A stretch of 64,000 bases of DNA from Flavobacteriales bacterium (lineage in GTDB: Bacteria > Bacteroidota > Bacteroidia > NS11-12g > UBA955). This document shows, one piece after another, positions 35,084 to 43,889 of this stretch (the first letter of the stretch is position 1; the number at the start of each line of letters is the position of its first letter). Both the position numbers and the translations under genes were made by a program. The notes beneath the pieces are model-generated. The model was not told where the DNA came from. It saw nothing but the letters and a program-made list of their open reading frames with translations, and searched no databases. The stretch is taken from assembly GCA_002737705.1 (NCBI GenBank), contig NSIM01000001.1:1-64000 (forward strand), read 5' to 3'.

Positions 35084-36091
35084 CTAAGTCATTTTTTTTA
35101 GTGCCAGTATGCTAAAATCGTCATTTTCCTTTACAATCGTATTGCTGAGCTGACCCAGTCCTGTAATTTCCATTTCAACTACATCATTTGCTTGGAGCCA
35201 TTGGTCGGGATAATTGGGGTTGTTAAGTTTACCAGTGCCATTGAGTTCCAAAAAACAACCGGTTCCAACTGTTCCGCTGCCAATCACATCTCCGGGGTAT
35301 ATATCGGCGCCATAGGCACAGCGCTCTATAATTTCGGCAAAGGTCCAATCCATATCGCCCATGCTGCCTTCACTCAGCAATTTCCCATTGACCCAACACT
35401 TCATACTTAGATTGTAGGCTGTACCGATATGACCTGGCTTACATGAAATTTTATAGGGATCTAATTCATCGGGGGTAACCAGCCAAGGGCCAATTACCGT
35501 ACTAAAATCTTTGCCTTTTGCAGGTCCTAGGTTAAGAAGCATTTCCTCCATTTGAAGGCGACGCGCACTCATGTCGTTCATAATCATGTAGCCAGCAATG
35601 TATTGATCGGCATCTTCTGCTTTTACGTTTCTGCCTCTTTTTCCCACGACGACGGCTGCTTCCAGTTCAAAATCCAATTTTTGGAAGTGATCGGGCATAC
35701 AGGGAATAATACCAGGCCCCATGATTGCATTGTGGTTCGTGAAATAGAAAATGGGGTATTGGTCAAATTCCGGAATCATGGCGACTCCTCGGTTTCTTCG
35801 GGCGGCAGCAACGTGTTGCCGAAAGGCATACCCATCTCTACAACTTGTGGGTTGGGGAACAGGAGCCAAAAGAATATCATCTGTGCAAATCGTACACAGT
35901 TTGGCGTGATTTCCATCGAGTATTTCGGCTTCTACTGTTCGGGCTAGGGCACTTTGATTATCCCAATCGTTGAGCAAATCACGCATGTTTTTGGCGATGC
36001 TAGGATTGATAGCGTGGAGGGGATAAATATGGGCATTGACCAAGATGCCGGTTTGGGCTTGGCCATTGGTTTTATAGGTGACCAATTTCAT
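35084..36091 (-). CDS. Fumarylacetoacetate hydrolase family protein
   Basis: 335-residue cytoplasmic enzyme. FAH-fold motifs: YPIFYFTNHNAIMGPG, LDFELEAAVVVGKRG (metal-binding Glu pair), YIAGYMIMNDMSARR, GPAKGKDF and GDVIGSGTVGTG. Members hydrolyse C-C bonds or isomerise/decarboxylate acylpyruvates in aromatic-compound degradation. The N-terminal extension and full length fit homogentisate-pathway-like homologues, but the substrate is not determined. A TATTTTTG box lies 4 nt before the ATG. It converges on the DUF5916 gene. Confidence 0.88.
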   Translation of the reverse strand: MKLVTYKTNGQAQTGILVNAHIYPLHAINPSIAKNMRDLLNDWDNQSALARTVEAEILDGNHAKLCTICTDDILLAPVPQPTSCRDGYAFRQHVAAARRNRGVAMIPEFDQYPIFYFTNHNAIMGPGIIPCMPDHFQKLDFELEAAVVVGKRGRNVKAEDADQYIAGYMIMNDMSARRLQMEEMLLNLGPAKGKDFSTVIGPWLVTPDELDPYKISCKPGHIGTAYNLSMKCWVNGKLLSEGSMGDMDWTFAEIIERCAYGADIYPGDVIGSGTVGTGCFLELNGTGKLNNPNYPDQWLQANDVVEMEITGLGQLSNTIVKENDDFSILALKKMT

Positions 36092-36095
36092 ACAA

Positions 36096-36103
36096 CAAAA
36101 ATA
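36096..36103 (-). promoter_or_regulatory. Promoter -7 box for the FAH-family gene
   Basis: TATTTTTG on the minus strand, 4 nt before the ATG. Confidence 0.7.
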
Positions 36104-36172
36104 CGTCTAATTAGGGAGTTTCTGTGGGTAATCACATTTGGTGATTGTGGTTGAATGGATGAAATTTGTGGT

Positions 36173-37084
36173 ATGAACTCCTTGGAAAAAGCAATAACCA
36201 AAGTGCTGGTTACAGGAAGCAATGGTTTGTTGGGACAAAAGTTGACCGATTTATTGGCGGCACAGCCTAATTGGGAGTTGTTGGCTACTGGGGTTGGAGT
36301 AAACAGACACCCTGCACGCGAGGGATATCGTTACGAAACTTTAGACATCACGGATACTGCGGCGATGCAAGCGTTATTGGAATTAGAATTACCCGATGTT
36401 GTTATTCATACTGCAGCAATGACAACAGTGGATGATTGTGAGTTTAAACACGATGAATGTGTGGCTTTGAACGTTATTGCTGTAGAACATTTGGCAAAAC
36501 TGAGCAAGAAAATGGGATTTCATTTGGTACATGTGAGCACAGATTTCATTTTTGATGGAACCAAGCCGATGTACTCAGAGCAAGACGAGGCAAATCCATT
36601 GAGTTACTATGGATGGAGTAAGTTAGAAGGCGAAAAAAAGGTATTGGAAAATGCCAATAGTTATAGTATTATCAGAACAGTATTGGTGTATGGCAGGGTG
36701 GCTGACATGAGCAGGACCAATATTGTCTTGTGGGCATATAATACCTTAAAGCAACAGAAAACTGCCAATGTGGTAACTGACCAATATAGGACACCCACCT
36801 TTGCAGAGGATTTGGCTATGGGTTGTTTTTTGGCCGCCGATCAGCGGGCGCAGGGTGTATTTAATATTGCAGGTAAGGATTATATGGGTATTATGGAATT
36901 GGTAGAGCGGGTGGCGAAATTTTACGGCTATTCCATGGATTGCATTAAAGGGGTGGATAGCAATACACTGAATCAGCCTGCAAAACGTCCGCCCATTACT
37001 GGATTAGATATTGGCAAAGCACAGCGTATTCTCGGGTATGCTCCCCACTCATTTGAAGAGGGATTGGCTGCCTTAGGATTATAA
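36173..37084 (+). CDS. RmlD-like sugar nucleotide reductase (extended SDR)
   Basis: 303 residues from the ATG at 36173; an ATG 18 bp upstream (36155) is equally possible. Rossmann motif VLVTGSNGLLGQKL, then VVIHTAAMTTVDDCE, the catalytic triad region HVSTDFIFDG...YSEQDEANPLSYYGWSKLEGE (Thr, YxxxK) and TPTFAEDLA. These match dTDP-4-dehydrorhamnose reductases (RmlD substrate-binding family). No rmlA/B/C neighbours are present, so it may act on another NDP-sugar. Downstream lies the decayed T9SS gene on the other strand. Confidence 0.88.
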   Translation: MNSLEKAITKVLVTGSNGLLGQKLTDLLAAQPNWELLATGVGVNRHPAREGYRYETLDITDTAAMQALLELELPDVVIHTAAMTTVDDCEFKHDECVALNVIAVEHLAKLSKKMGFHLVHVSTDFIFDGTKPMYSEQDEANPLSYYGWSKLEGEKKVLENANSYSIIRTVLVYGRVADMSRTNIVLWAYNTLKQQKTANVVTDQYRTPTFAEDLAMGCFLAADQRAQGVFNIAGKDYMGIMELVERVAKFYGYSMDCIKGVDSNTLNQPAKRPPITGLDIGKAQRILGYAPHSFEEGLAALGL

Positions 37085-37116
37085 TAATTATTTTTTGGGT
37101 TTTTTAAATGTCCCCA

Positions 37117-37499
37117 CTATTTCCGAACACAAACCGGACGAGTCACCGTTCCTTCTGTGCCATAAATCACCGCGCGGTAGATGCCCGCTGCCTTAGAGCT
37201 CAAGTCAATCAACACCGATGTGTTGCCTTGGACGATGGGCTGCGAATCCACTATCTGGCCCATGCTGTTGTAAACCAAAACCTGTGTATTATCTGGCTTA
37301 CTCCATTCCAGGGTAAAGACACCCGTGTTTGGATTCGCGAAGGCAATAGCGCGTGAGCGCCCCACTGCTAAAGCCATAACTATTGGTTATCTCTCAGCTT
37401 TAAGATGAAAAAATCGAAAGACCCACCAGCACTTGTTAAATTGCTTACTCCCACTCCAGGGTCAAAGTCAGCGGTACCTTGGAAGTAGCCAGTGGTGTA
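37117..37499 (-). pseudogene. Remnant of a T9SS-secreted SBBP-repeat protein
   Basis: Two fragments in different frames. From 37499 to 37383 the minus strand encodes YTTGYFQGTADFDPG, then VGVSNLTSAGGSFDFF and ILKLRDNQ, bounded by TAG codons on both sides; this is the SBBP/beta-propeller repeat typical of Bacteroidota secreted proteins. From 37386 to 37117, in another frame, it encodes NPNTGVFTLEW...VYNSMGQIVDSQ...AAGIYRAVIYG...VCVRK, a T9SS type A C-terminal sorting domain. A frameshift, internal loss and missing 5' part mark it as a decayed gene. The rest of the gap (37500-37735) holds a plus-strand 40-codon open stretch (37618-37737) that I do not recognise. Confidence 0.75.
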
Positions 37500-37735
37500 C
37501 TAAATGGTTATCTCATTGATAATCAGTGGTTCAAATAAATGTGATTGGAATATAATGTTCTTACATCTTTAAGTTTCATTGGCAAATCAAATACTCGATA
37601 GGCAACCCAAAACTGCTTGGTTCAAGCAAAAAAGCGTGAAAACAAAATCGTTGCACTCGATTTTACATCAGGATATATTTTAGACAAATCCCGAGCCCGA
37701 CTGGGAAAAAGAATAGGTATATTACAGCCTGAAAA

Positions 37736-38257
37736 CTAGGGCTTTTGCATCACTTCACCGCATTGTTTGCAGGTGCGCAGCGCTTCTGAATCATAGAAAT
37801 GATTGAAGTGAAAAAGGAAGTCGGTTTCTATGTTTTGCAATTCGAAAAATGCTTTGTGAAGTGGGTGGTTGCATGCATCGCAAAACCACAACAATCCGTC
37901 GGTAAACCCTTTGCCCGTGCGAACCCTTTCAATAACCAAACCAATACTGCCAGCATTACGGCTTGGCCTATGGGGCACTTTGGGAGGCAAGAGAAACATG
38001 TCACCAGGACCAAGTTCTACATCAACACATTCTCCCTCTTGTTGGGTTCGAACGGTAATTGTACCCTCTAGTTGATAAAATAGTTCTTCGGTTTCGTTGT
38101 AATGGTAATCTTTGCGTGCATTGGGGCCGCCAACAATTTGTACAATATAATCTGTTCCTCCCGGGTAGAGGTTTTTGTTGGATACCGGGGGTTTCAGTAA
38201 ATGTCTGTTTTCGGCGATCCATGTTTGCAGGTTAAAAGGCTTTAGAATGTCCATCAT
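37736..38257 (-). CDS. 3-hydroxyanthranilate 3,4-dioxygenase
   Basis: 173 residues (two adjacent ATGs; the second gives 172). Cupin non-heme iron dioxygenase that opens 3-hydroxyanthranilate to 2-amino-3-carboxymuconate semialdehyde in the kynurenine pathway. Iron ligands H52, E58 and H96 and the rubredoxin-like C-terminal Cys pairs C126/C129 and C163/C166 are all present. Starting at the second Met gives H51/E57/H95 and C125/C128/C162/C165, the numbering of the characterised bacterial enzyme. No other kynurenine-pathway gene is in the window. No consensus promoter box was found upstream. Confidence 0.95.
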   Translation of the reverse strand: MMDILKPFNLQTWIAENRHLLKPPVSNKNLYPGGTDYIVQIVGGPNARKDYHYNETEELFYQLEGTITVRTQQEGECVDVELGPGDMFLLPPKVPHRPSRNAGSIGLVIERVRTGKGFTDGLLWFCDACNHPLHKAFFELQNIETDFLFHFNHFYDSEALRTCKQCGEVMQKP

Positions 38258-38518
38258 GGCAATCGTTTTTATTGGGTTTTACAAATGGGTTCTCAAGAGC
38301 ATTGTCTGGTGAAGCCCTCAGTACAAATGTAAATATTTCAGCCGTAGTTTACCCAAAAATAACCACCATATACATTTTTTTCTTTGGACATACACAACAA
38401 ACGCATTCAAGCCGAGAATTTGTTTTTATGGTATGTAAAGATACCGGTGTTTTGCGTTGGCAAGATGGCCCTTCAGTTTTCTGTTTAATATTGGGATAAT
38501 ACAACAAATCAAAACACG

Positions 38519-38526
38519 TAACTTCG
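38519..38526 (+). promoter_or_regulatory. Promoter -7 box (TTCG variant) for the amidophosphoribosyltransferase gene
   Basis: TAACTTCG, 13 nt before the ATG at 38540. Confidence 0.55.
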
Positions 38527-38539
38527 CAGCACTACTTTC

Positions 38540-40432
38540 ATGAGTGACGCTATAAAACACGAATGCGGTGTTGCCTTTATCCGATTGTTAAAACCGTTGG
38601 AATTTTATAGAAAGAAGTATGGAACATACTGGTATGGGATAGAGAAGCTTCAGTATTTAATGACCAAGCAATTGAATCGTGGTCAGGATGGAGCTGGAAT
38701 GGGGGTCGTTAAATTGCACCCAGAGTATGGATCCCGTTATTTGGCACGCAAACGAAGTGCAACCAAAACAGCACTTGCCGATATTTTTGAAGAAATTGCT
38801 GAGGCCCTTAAAGAAATTCCGAAAGAATTCCGTGATGATATTGGATATTTAAGAAAACACTATCCTTTTGCAGGGGAGATGTTATTGGGGCATTTGCGCT
38901 ATGGTACCTATGGGGGAAATAGCTTAGAGAATATGCATCCATTCTTAAGACAAAACAATTGGATGACCCGTAATTTGATGTTGGCGGGCAATTACAACAT
39001 AACCAATACGGATGAATTATTCAATGCATTAATCGATTTGGGACAACAGCCAAAGGAGATCAGTGACAATGTATTGATGTTAGAAAAGATTGGACATTTT
39101 ATTGATGAAGAGAACCAAAGAATGTTTGCTGTTTTGAAGGCCCAAGGATTTTCCAATCTAGAAATAACCGAAAAAATAAAAGACGAAATATCCCTGATCA
39201 ACATTCTCAAACGCAGTTTTAAAAGTTTAGATGGTGGCTATAACATGGTTGGTATGCTGGGACATGGCGATGCTTTTGTTATTAGAGATTCAGCGGGTAT
39301 TAGACCTTCCCATTATTATATTGACGAAGAAGTTGTTGTTGTTGCAAGTGAGCGTGCGGCCATTCAAACGGCGTTTAATTTATATCCAGAACAGATCAAT
39401 GAGCTCGGACCGGGCAATGCCTTGCTTGTTCGTCGAAATGGCCATGTAGAAGAGGTTCAGATTACAGAACCCGTTGTTCGCAAGAGTTGCAGTTTTGAAC
39501 GCATTTATTTTAGTCGTGGCAATGATAAGGCTATCTATCATGAAAGAAAAGAGCTTGGAAGACTGTTGGCCAAACCTGTGATGGACATGCTGGGAAATGA
39601 TTTGGTAAATACAGTTTTTAGTTATGTTCCCAATACTGCCGCAACCAGTTTTTATGGATTGATTGATGGTATACATGAGATTCGGCGTGATTTACAGGCC
39701 GACGCCTTGTCTAAAATAGATGTTGCCTCTAACCCAGAGAAGGTGAAGGAAATTTTGAGCTGGCGTCCACGTCGTGAAAAGATTTTGGTGAAAGACGTAA
39801 AAATGCGCACATTCATCACCAACGATTCAGACCGAGATGATTTGGTGGGTCACGTGTATGATATCACGTATGGAGTGGTAAAAAGTTGGAATGACACACT
39901 CGTGATTATGGATGACAGTGTTGTCAGGGGGACCACTTTGAAAAAGAGTATTTTGAGTATTTTAGATCGGCTAGAGCCCAAACGCATTATTTTGGTGAGC
40001 TCCGCACCGCAAATTCGTTACCCCGATTGCTACGGAATTGATATGAGCCGCATGGGGGATTTTGCCGCTTTTGCCGCCGCTGTTGAATTGTTGAAAGAGA
40101 AGGGGATGTCCCAATTACTGAATGACGTATACCAATTGGCTTTGGAAGAGTTGCTTAAACCTGCTTCAAGACAACGCTGTGTAGTGAAAGATATATACCA
40201 ACCATTAACCCAAGAGGAAATATCTCAAAAAATAGCCCAGATGTTAAAGCCTGATTCCCTGCGTGCGGAGTTTGATATGCTTTTCCAAACGGTAGAAAAT
40301 CTTCATCTGGCTTGTCCAGGAGATACAGGTGACTGGTATTTTACAGGAGATTATCCAACACCGGGTGGGAACCAAGTGGCCAACAGATCCTACGTTTATT
40401 ATATAGAAGGCATAAAGGAACGTGCGTATTGA
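38540..40432 (+). CDS. Long amidophosphoribosyltransferase (PurF-like, 630 aa)
   Basis: Class II glutamine amidotransferase domain followed by a phosphoribosyltransferase domain. The nucleophile is probably Cys9 (KHECGVAFI), which needs removal of an 8-residue propeptide. LNRGQDGAGMG and GHLRYGTYGG are glutaminase motifs. The PRPP loop is VIMDDSVVRGTTLKKS, and CSFERIYFSRGND and YFTGDYPTPGG are PurF signatures. At 630 residues it is well over 100 longer than classical PurF, with insertions in the glutaminase domain. It is the long form found in Bacteroidota. Whether it is the main PurF of the purine pathway or a paralogue cannot be decided here; purK is 0.6 kb downstream but convergent. Confidence 0.85.
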   Translation: MSDAIKHECGVAFIRLLKPLEFYRKKYGTYWYGIEKLQYLMTKQLNRGQDGAGMGVVKLHPEYGSRYLARKRSATKTALADIFEEIAEALKEIPKEFRDDIGYLRKHYPFAGEMLLGHLRYGTYGGNSLENMHPFLRQNNWMTRNLMLAGNYNITNTDELFNALIDLGQQPKEISDNVLMLEKIGHFIDEENQRMFAVLKAQGFSNLEITEKIKDEISLINILKRSFKSLDGGYNMVGMLGHGDAFVIRDSAGIRPSHYYIDEEVVVVASERAAIQTAFNLYPEQINELGPGNALLVRRNGHVEEVQITEPVVRKSCSFERIYFSRGNDKAIYHERKELGRLLAKPVMDMLGNDLVNTVFSYVPNTAATSFYGLIDGIHEIRRDLQADALSKIDVASNPEKVKEILSWRPRREKILVKDVKMRTFITNDSDRDDLVGHVYDITYGVVKSWNDTLVIMDDSVVRGTTLKKSILSILDRLEPKRIILVSSAPQIRYPDCYGIDMSRMGDFAAFAAAVELLKEKGMSQLLNDVYQLALEELLKPASRQRCVVKDIYQPLTQEEISQKIAQMLKPDSLRAEFDMLFQTVENLHLACPGDTGDWYFTGDYPTPGGNQVANRSYVYYIEGIKERAY

Positions 40433-40467
40433 AACAATTTGAAGTGTCACTAAACCAAATTAAAATG

Positions 40468-40475
40468 TAAATTTG
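40468..40475 (+). promoter_or_regulatory. Promoter -7 box for frr
   Basis: TAAATTTG, 15 nt before the ATG. Confidence 0.6.
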
Positions 40476-40490
40476 ATATAATTCTTAAGC

Positions 40491-41051
40491 ATGAGCACCC
40501 TAGATGAATTGATAAGCCAACTGCAAGAGCAGTTGGAAAAAAACCTTACCCATACAGCGTTAGAATTTTCTCGTATTCGTGCCGGAAAAGCCAGTCCTGG
40601 AATGTTAGATAGTGTCATGATTGACTATTACGGGGCACTCACACCCCTTTCTCAACTTGCAAACGTCAACACTCCTGATGCCAGAACTCTGGTCATACAG
40701 CCTTGGGACAAAACGCTAATTCGCCCAATAGAGACGGCAATAATCAATGCCAATTTAGGGTTTGCCCCCCAAAATGATGGCGATCTCATTCGCATTAGTA
40801 TTCCTCCCGTAACGGAAGAGCGCCGGAAGGAATTGGTTAAAAAAGCCAAGGGAGAAGCAGAAAATTCAAAAATTGGCATCCGGAATTTGCGCAAGGACAC
40901 CAATGAACGGGTAAAAAAATTGGAAAAAGAGGGTTTGGGTGAAGATGCTATCAAAGAAGGGGAAGACCGTGTTCAAAAATTGGTCGATTCATGTATCAAA
41001 AAAACAGATGACATGATGGAGTCCAAAGAAAAAGAAATTATGACAGTTTAA
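40491..41051 (+). CDS. frr: Ribosome recycling factor
   Basis: 186 residues, full length. RRF splits post-termination ribosomes together with EF-G. Signatures: LEFSRIRAGKASPGMLDSVMIDYYG, the hinge and domain II, then IRISIPPVTEERRKELVKKAKGEAE and RNLRKDTNERVKKLEK (each read in segments). pyrH, the usual neighbour, is not adjacent. The stop overlaps that of the convergent purK by four bases (TTAA). Confidence 0.97.
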   Translation: MSTLDELISQLQEQLEKNLTHTALEFSRIRAGKASPGMLDSVMIDYYGALTPLSQLANVNTPDARTLVIQPWDKTLIRPIETAIINANLGFAPQNDGDLIRISIPPVTEERRKELVKKAKGEAENSKIGIRNLRKDTNERVKKLEKEGLGEDAIKEGEDRVQKLVDSCIKKTDDMMESKEKEIMTV

Positions 41052-42193
41052 TTGTCTTTGGCAATAATGGTTAATTTCCTTTTCAAATTTCCTGCTTTTA
41101 ACAGCAATTCTTTCCTACTTGTTGCAATCACCGTAGCATGGCCCAATTTTCGGTTGGGTCGGGTTTCTGATTTACGATACATGTGTATGAAGGTATCAGG
41201 ACTGTCATTTAATTCAAGTTCATTTTCCAAAAAATAAGGTCCAGAAATAGAAGCCGGACCCACAATATTAAGCATCGCTGCTGGATGAATAAGCCTTGGA
41301 TCACCCAATGGCGCCCCAGCCAATATTCGAATAAATTGTTCAAACTGACTGCATTCGCATCCTTCAATTGTGTGGTGTCCACTATTGTGTGGACGCGGAG
41401 CAATTTCATTTACCAATATTTCTTCCTCTTGTGTTATAAATAATTCAACAGCAAATAAGCCTGGTGAATGCAATGCTTCAATACAATGCAAAGCAATTTT
41501 CTGTGCTTTTTTTTCCAATTCGAGTGAAATTCTTGACGGGGAAAATAAAAATTCCACCAAATTGCTGATGGGATTAAAATACATTTCAATGGGTGGATAC
41601 ACTGCATGCGAACCATCTTGTGCAATGGCCACAATAATGGCAATTTCCATTGCATCCGCAATAAAAGATTCAATCAATACAGACCCTTTAAACGGGCATT
41701 CTTTTTGTACTCTAGATTTTTCAATTATGGCCACGCCTTTTCCATCATAACCCCCTTTACGGGCTTTAACCACGACAAGGTCACCTGGAAAATTGTATAA
41801 TTTTTCTGCGGTTATTTCTGTGGCTTCGCACAATATATAGGCTGCCGTGGGAATGCCTTTGGATATAAAAAATCCTTTTTGAATTCCCTTGTCTTGAATA
41901 ATCTTAAGTACAGATGGGTGGGGAATGATTAACTTTCCTTCTTTTTGAAGGGCAATGAGGGTATCCACATTTACATGTTCAATTTCCCATGTCAGGACGT
42001 CACTGAGTTTGGAAAGTTCACGAATCGCCGCGTCTGATGTTATTTTTCCTTGAACAAAGTGCCTCGCCAATTCGAAAGACGGGCAATCTTTAGATTCCTC
42101 CAATACAGCAAATTCTACCGGCAAAGAGTGGTATTTTGCTTCGATGGTCATCATACCTAACTGTCCGCCTCCAATTATGCCAACGCAAATCAT
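41048..42193 (-). CDS. purK: 5-(carboxyamino)imidazole ribonucleotide synthase
   Basis: 381-residue ATP-grasp enzyme that carboxylates aminoimidazole ribonucleotide in purine synthesis. Signatures: VGIIGGGQLGMMTIEA at the N-terminus, DVLTWEIEHVNVDTL, VVVKARKGGYDGKGVAI (ATP-binding loop), and VNEIAPRPHNSGHHTIEGC near the C-terminus. purE, its usual partner, is not adjacent. A TATCTTTG box lies 4 nt before the ATG. Confidence 0.96.
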   Translation of the reverse strand: MICVGIIGGGQLGMMTIEAKYHSLPVEFAVLEESKDCPSFELARHFVQGKITSDAAIRELSKLSDVLTWEIEHVNVDTLIALQKEGKLIIPHPSVLKIIQDKGIQKGFFISKGIPTAAYILCEATEITAEKLYNFPGDLVVVKARKGGYDGKGVAIIEKSRVQKECPFKGSVLIESFIADAMEIAIIVAIAQDGSHAVYPPIEMYFNPISNLVEFLFSPSRISLELEKKAQKIALHCIEALHSPGLFAVELFITQEEEILVNEIAPRPHNSGHHTIEGCECSQFEQFIRILAGAPLGDPRLIHPAAMLNIVGPASISGPYFLENELELNDSPDTFIHMYRKSETRPNRKLGHATVIATSRKELLLKAGNLKRKLTIIAKDN

Positions 42194-42197
42194 TCAA

Positions 42198-42205
42198 CAA
42201 AGATA
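42198..42205 (-). promoter_or_regulatory. Promoter -7 box for purK
   Basis: TATCTTTG on the minus strand, 4 nt before the ATG. Confidence 0.7.
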
Positions 42206-42261
42206 CGTGTGGCGTGCATTATCAAATTTGGAACTTGTAATTTTTGCCATATATTCGAAGG

Positions 42262-42269
42262 TATCTTTG
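42262..42269 (+). promoter_or_regulatory. Promoter -7 box for the CNNM/CorC gene
   Basis: TATCTTTG, 6 nt before the ATG at 42276. Confidence 0.7.
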
Positions 42270-42275
42270 TTGTAA

Positions 42276-43580
42276 ATGTCAGAACCTCCATCGGCCATTA
42301 TATTATTTCAAGTAGAACCCAACTCTTGGTTAATGGTATTGATTTGTTTATTGTTTATTGCCTTTTTTTCAGGGATGGAAATAGCTTTTTTGTCGGCAAG
42401 TCGTTTGCGAATAGAACTGCGCAACAAAGAAAAAAGTTATGCAGGAAAATGGCTCTCTAAGTATGTTAAAAACCCAAGCGATTTTATCAGTACTGTCCTC
42501 GTAGGGACCAATTTGGGTTTGGTTGTTTATGGCATTTATATGGGTGAGATTCTCAACAGTGCTTTTAAAGGAATTCCTTGGATGGGCTCTGCGTTTTTGC
42601 TTTTTTTTATGGTTGCATTTACCAGTACCATGATTGTTTTGGTTGTAGCTGAATATTTGCCTAAAACATTTTTTAAAATGCATGCCGACAAATTGCTATT
42701 TAGTTTTGTGGTGTTATTTCGTGTTGCGCATTGTATTATGTGGCCCTTAATTATGGTTGTCAAAGGCATTTCGTCTTTTTTGTTGAACCGCTTAACAAAG
42801 ACAGCCATAACAGAAAATACCCCTGTTTTTTCGAAGGTAGATTTAGACAATTATATTGCTTCTATTGAAAATTCGGGCAACAGTGCTTCGGTTGAAATTG
42901 ATACTGAAGTATTTAGAAATGCCTTGGATTTTAGTGATGCCAAAGTAAAAGATTTTATGGTTCATCGCACGGCATTGGTGGGAGTAGACAGCAATGACAC
43001 CGTGGAGATTCTTCGTCAAAAATTTGCGCAAACCGCCTTGTCTAAAATACTTGTTTACGAAGGAAGCAATGACCATATTATTGGCTTTGTTCACCACAGT
43101 GACTTGTTTCACGCTCCAAAATCCATCAAGGACATTATAAAGCCTGTTTTGATTGTCAATGAAGGTTTACAGGCCCATGATATGCTCCGAAATTTCATTC
43201 AAGAGCGCAAGAGCATAGCCATCGTTGTAGATGAATTTGGTGGAACAGCTGGCATGGTGTCTGTCGAAGATATATTGGAAGAAATTGTTGGTGAAATTGA
43301 AGATGAATTTGATGTTGAGGACAGAATTGAAACCAAATTTTCCGATAAGCATTTTCTTTTTTCGGCAAGACTTGAGATTGACTATTTAAATGCGGAATAC
43401 AATATTGGTATACCTGAGGGAGAATATACAACTTTGGGGGGGTATATTATTTTCTGCTCAGAAAGCATTCCCCAAGTGGGAGAAATCATCCACCATTATA
43501 GGTATGAATTTACGATAAAAACTTTGCATGGTGCCAGAATTGAGGAAGTAGAATTGCACGTGTTACCCGAAGAAAATTAG
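42276..43580 (+). CDS. CNNM/CorC family membrane protein (hemolysin-related)
   Basis: 434 residues: an N-terminal DUF21 membrane domain (about 15-190; FFSGMEIAFLSASRLRIE, VGTNLGLVVYGIYMG, AEYLPKTFF), a CBS pair (about 210-330; VKDFMVHRTALVGVD, GFVHHSDLF, IVVDEFGGTAGMVSVEDILEEIVGEIEDE in segments) and a C-terminal CorC_HlyC domain (YTTLGGYI). The family exports or balances Mg2+ or Co2+; the old hemolysin name is misleading. GldE of gliding motility shares this architecture, but no gld genes are adjacent. Confidence 0.93.
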   Translation: MSEPPSAIILFQVEPNSWLMVLICLLFIAFFSGMEIAFLSASRLRIELRNKEKSYAGKWLSKYVKNPSDFISTVLVGTNLGLVVYGIYMGEILNSAFKGIPWMGSAFLLFFMVAFTSTMIVLVVAEYLPKTFFKMHADKLLFSFVVLFRVAHCIMWPLIMVVKGISSFLLNRLTKTAITENTPVFSKVDLDNYIASIENSGNSASVEIDTEVFRNALDFSDAKVKDFMVHRTALVGVDSNDTVEILRQKFAQTALSKILVYEGSNDHIIGFVHHSDLFHAPKSIKDIIKPVLIVNEGLQAHDMLRNFIQERKSIAIVVDEFGGTAGMVSVEDILEEIVGEIEDEFDVEDRIETKFSDKHFLFSARLEIDYLNAEYNIGIPEGEYTTLGGYIIFCSESIPQVGEIIHHYRYEFTIKTLHGARIEEVELHVLPEEN

Positions 43581-43613
43581 TGTATTCTCTGGAGATTTAC
43601 CCATACTGCCACT

Positions 43614-43799
43614 TTAGGGCAGGAAATAGGTATTCGCGAATGAATCGGCAATGCGAACACCGTCACGTGTATATTTAACTAAGAGAACGCAAGGTGTTTC
43701 CGTGATTGTCCATCTGGTAAGCATGGCGACTTGTTTCTGAAACCCAATCACCTGATCAATTGCACATAACCAAGCAGTAACTATAATCCACGGGAACAT
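43614..43799 (-). other. Possible small ORF or gene remnant in a 309-bp gap
   Basis: The frame is open from about 43887 to the stop at 43614 (some 90 codons); the only ATG is at 43799, giving 61 residues with a hydrophobic N-terminus (MFPWIIVTAWLCAI) and a polar C-terminus (KYTRDGVRIADSFANTYFLP). I recognise no family. The stretch looks more GC-rich than its neighbours and follows the DUF4249 stop directly. No promoter box is seen. It could be a short gene, a decayed gene end or chance; the gap holds nothing else I can name. Confidence 0.25.
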
Positions 43800-43889
43800 C
43801 CTTAAAATCTCAGAGATTGATGCGTCAACACGTCGACCCCACAGGGTGTTTTCTGGGAAGTGATCAATGCCGGTTATCGATAAGGTATA

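Noticed and set aside
37618-37737. 40-codon plus-strand open stretch beside the T9SS remnant as a transposase fragment
   Set aside because: No transposase motif, no inverted repeats and no target duplication could be found.
42276-43580. Assignment of the CNNM/CorC protein as GldE
   Set aside because: The architecture is shared, but no gld, ssb or mutY neighbours are present, so only the general family is supported.
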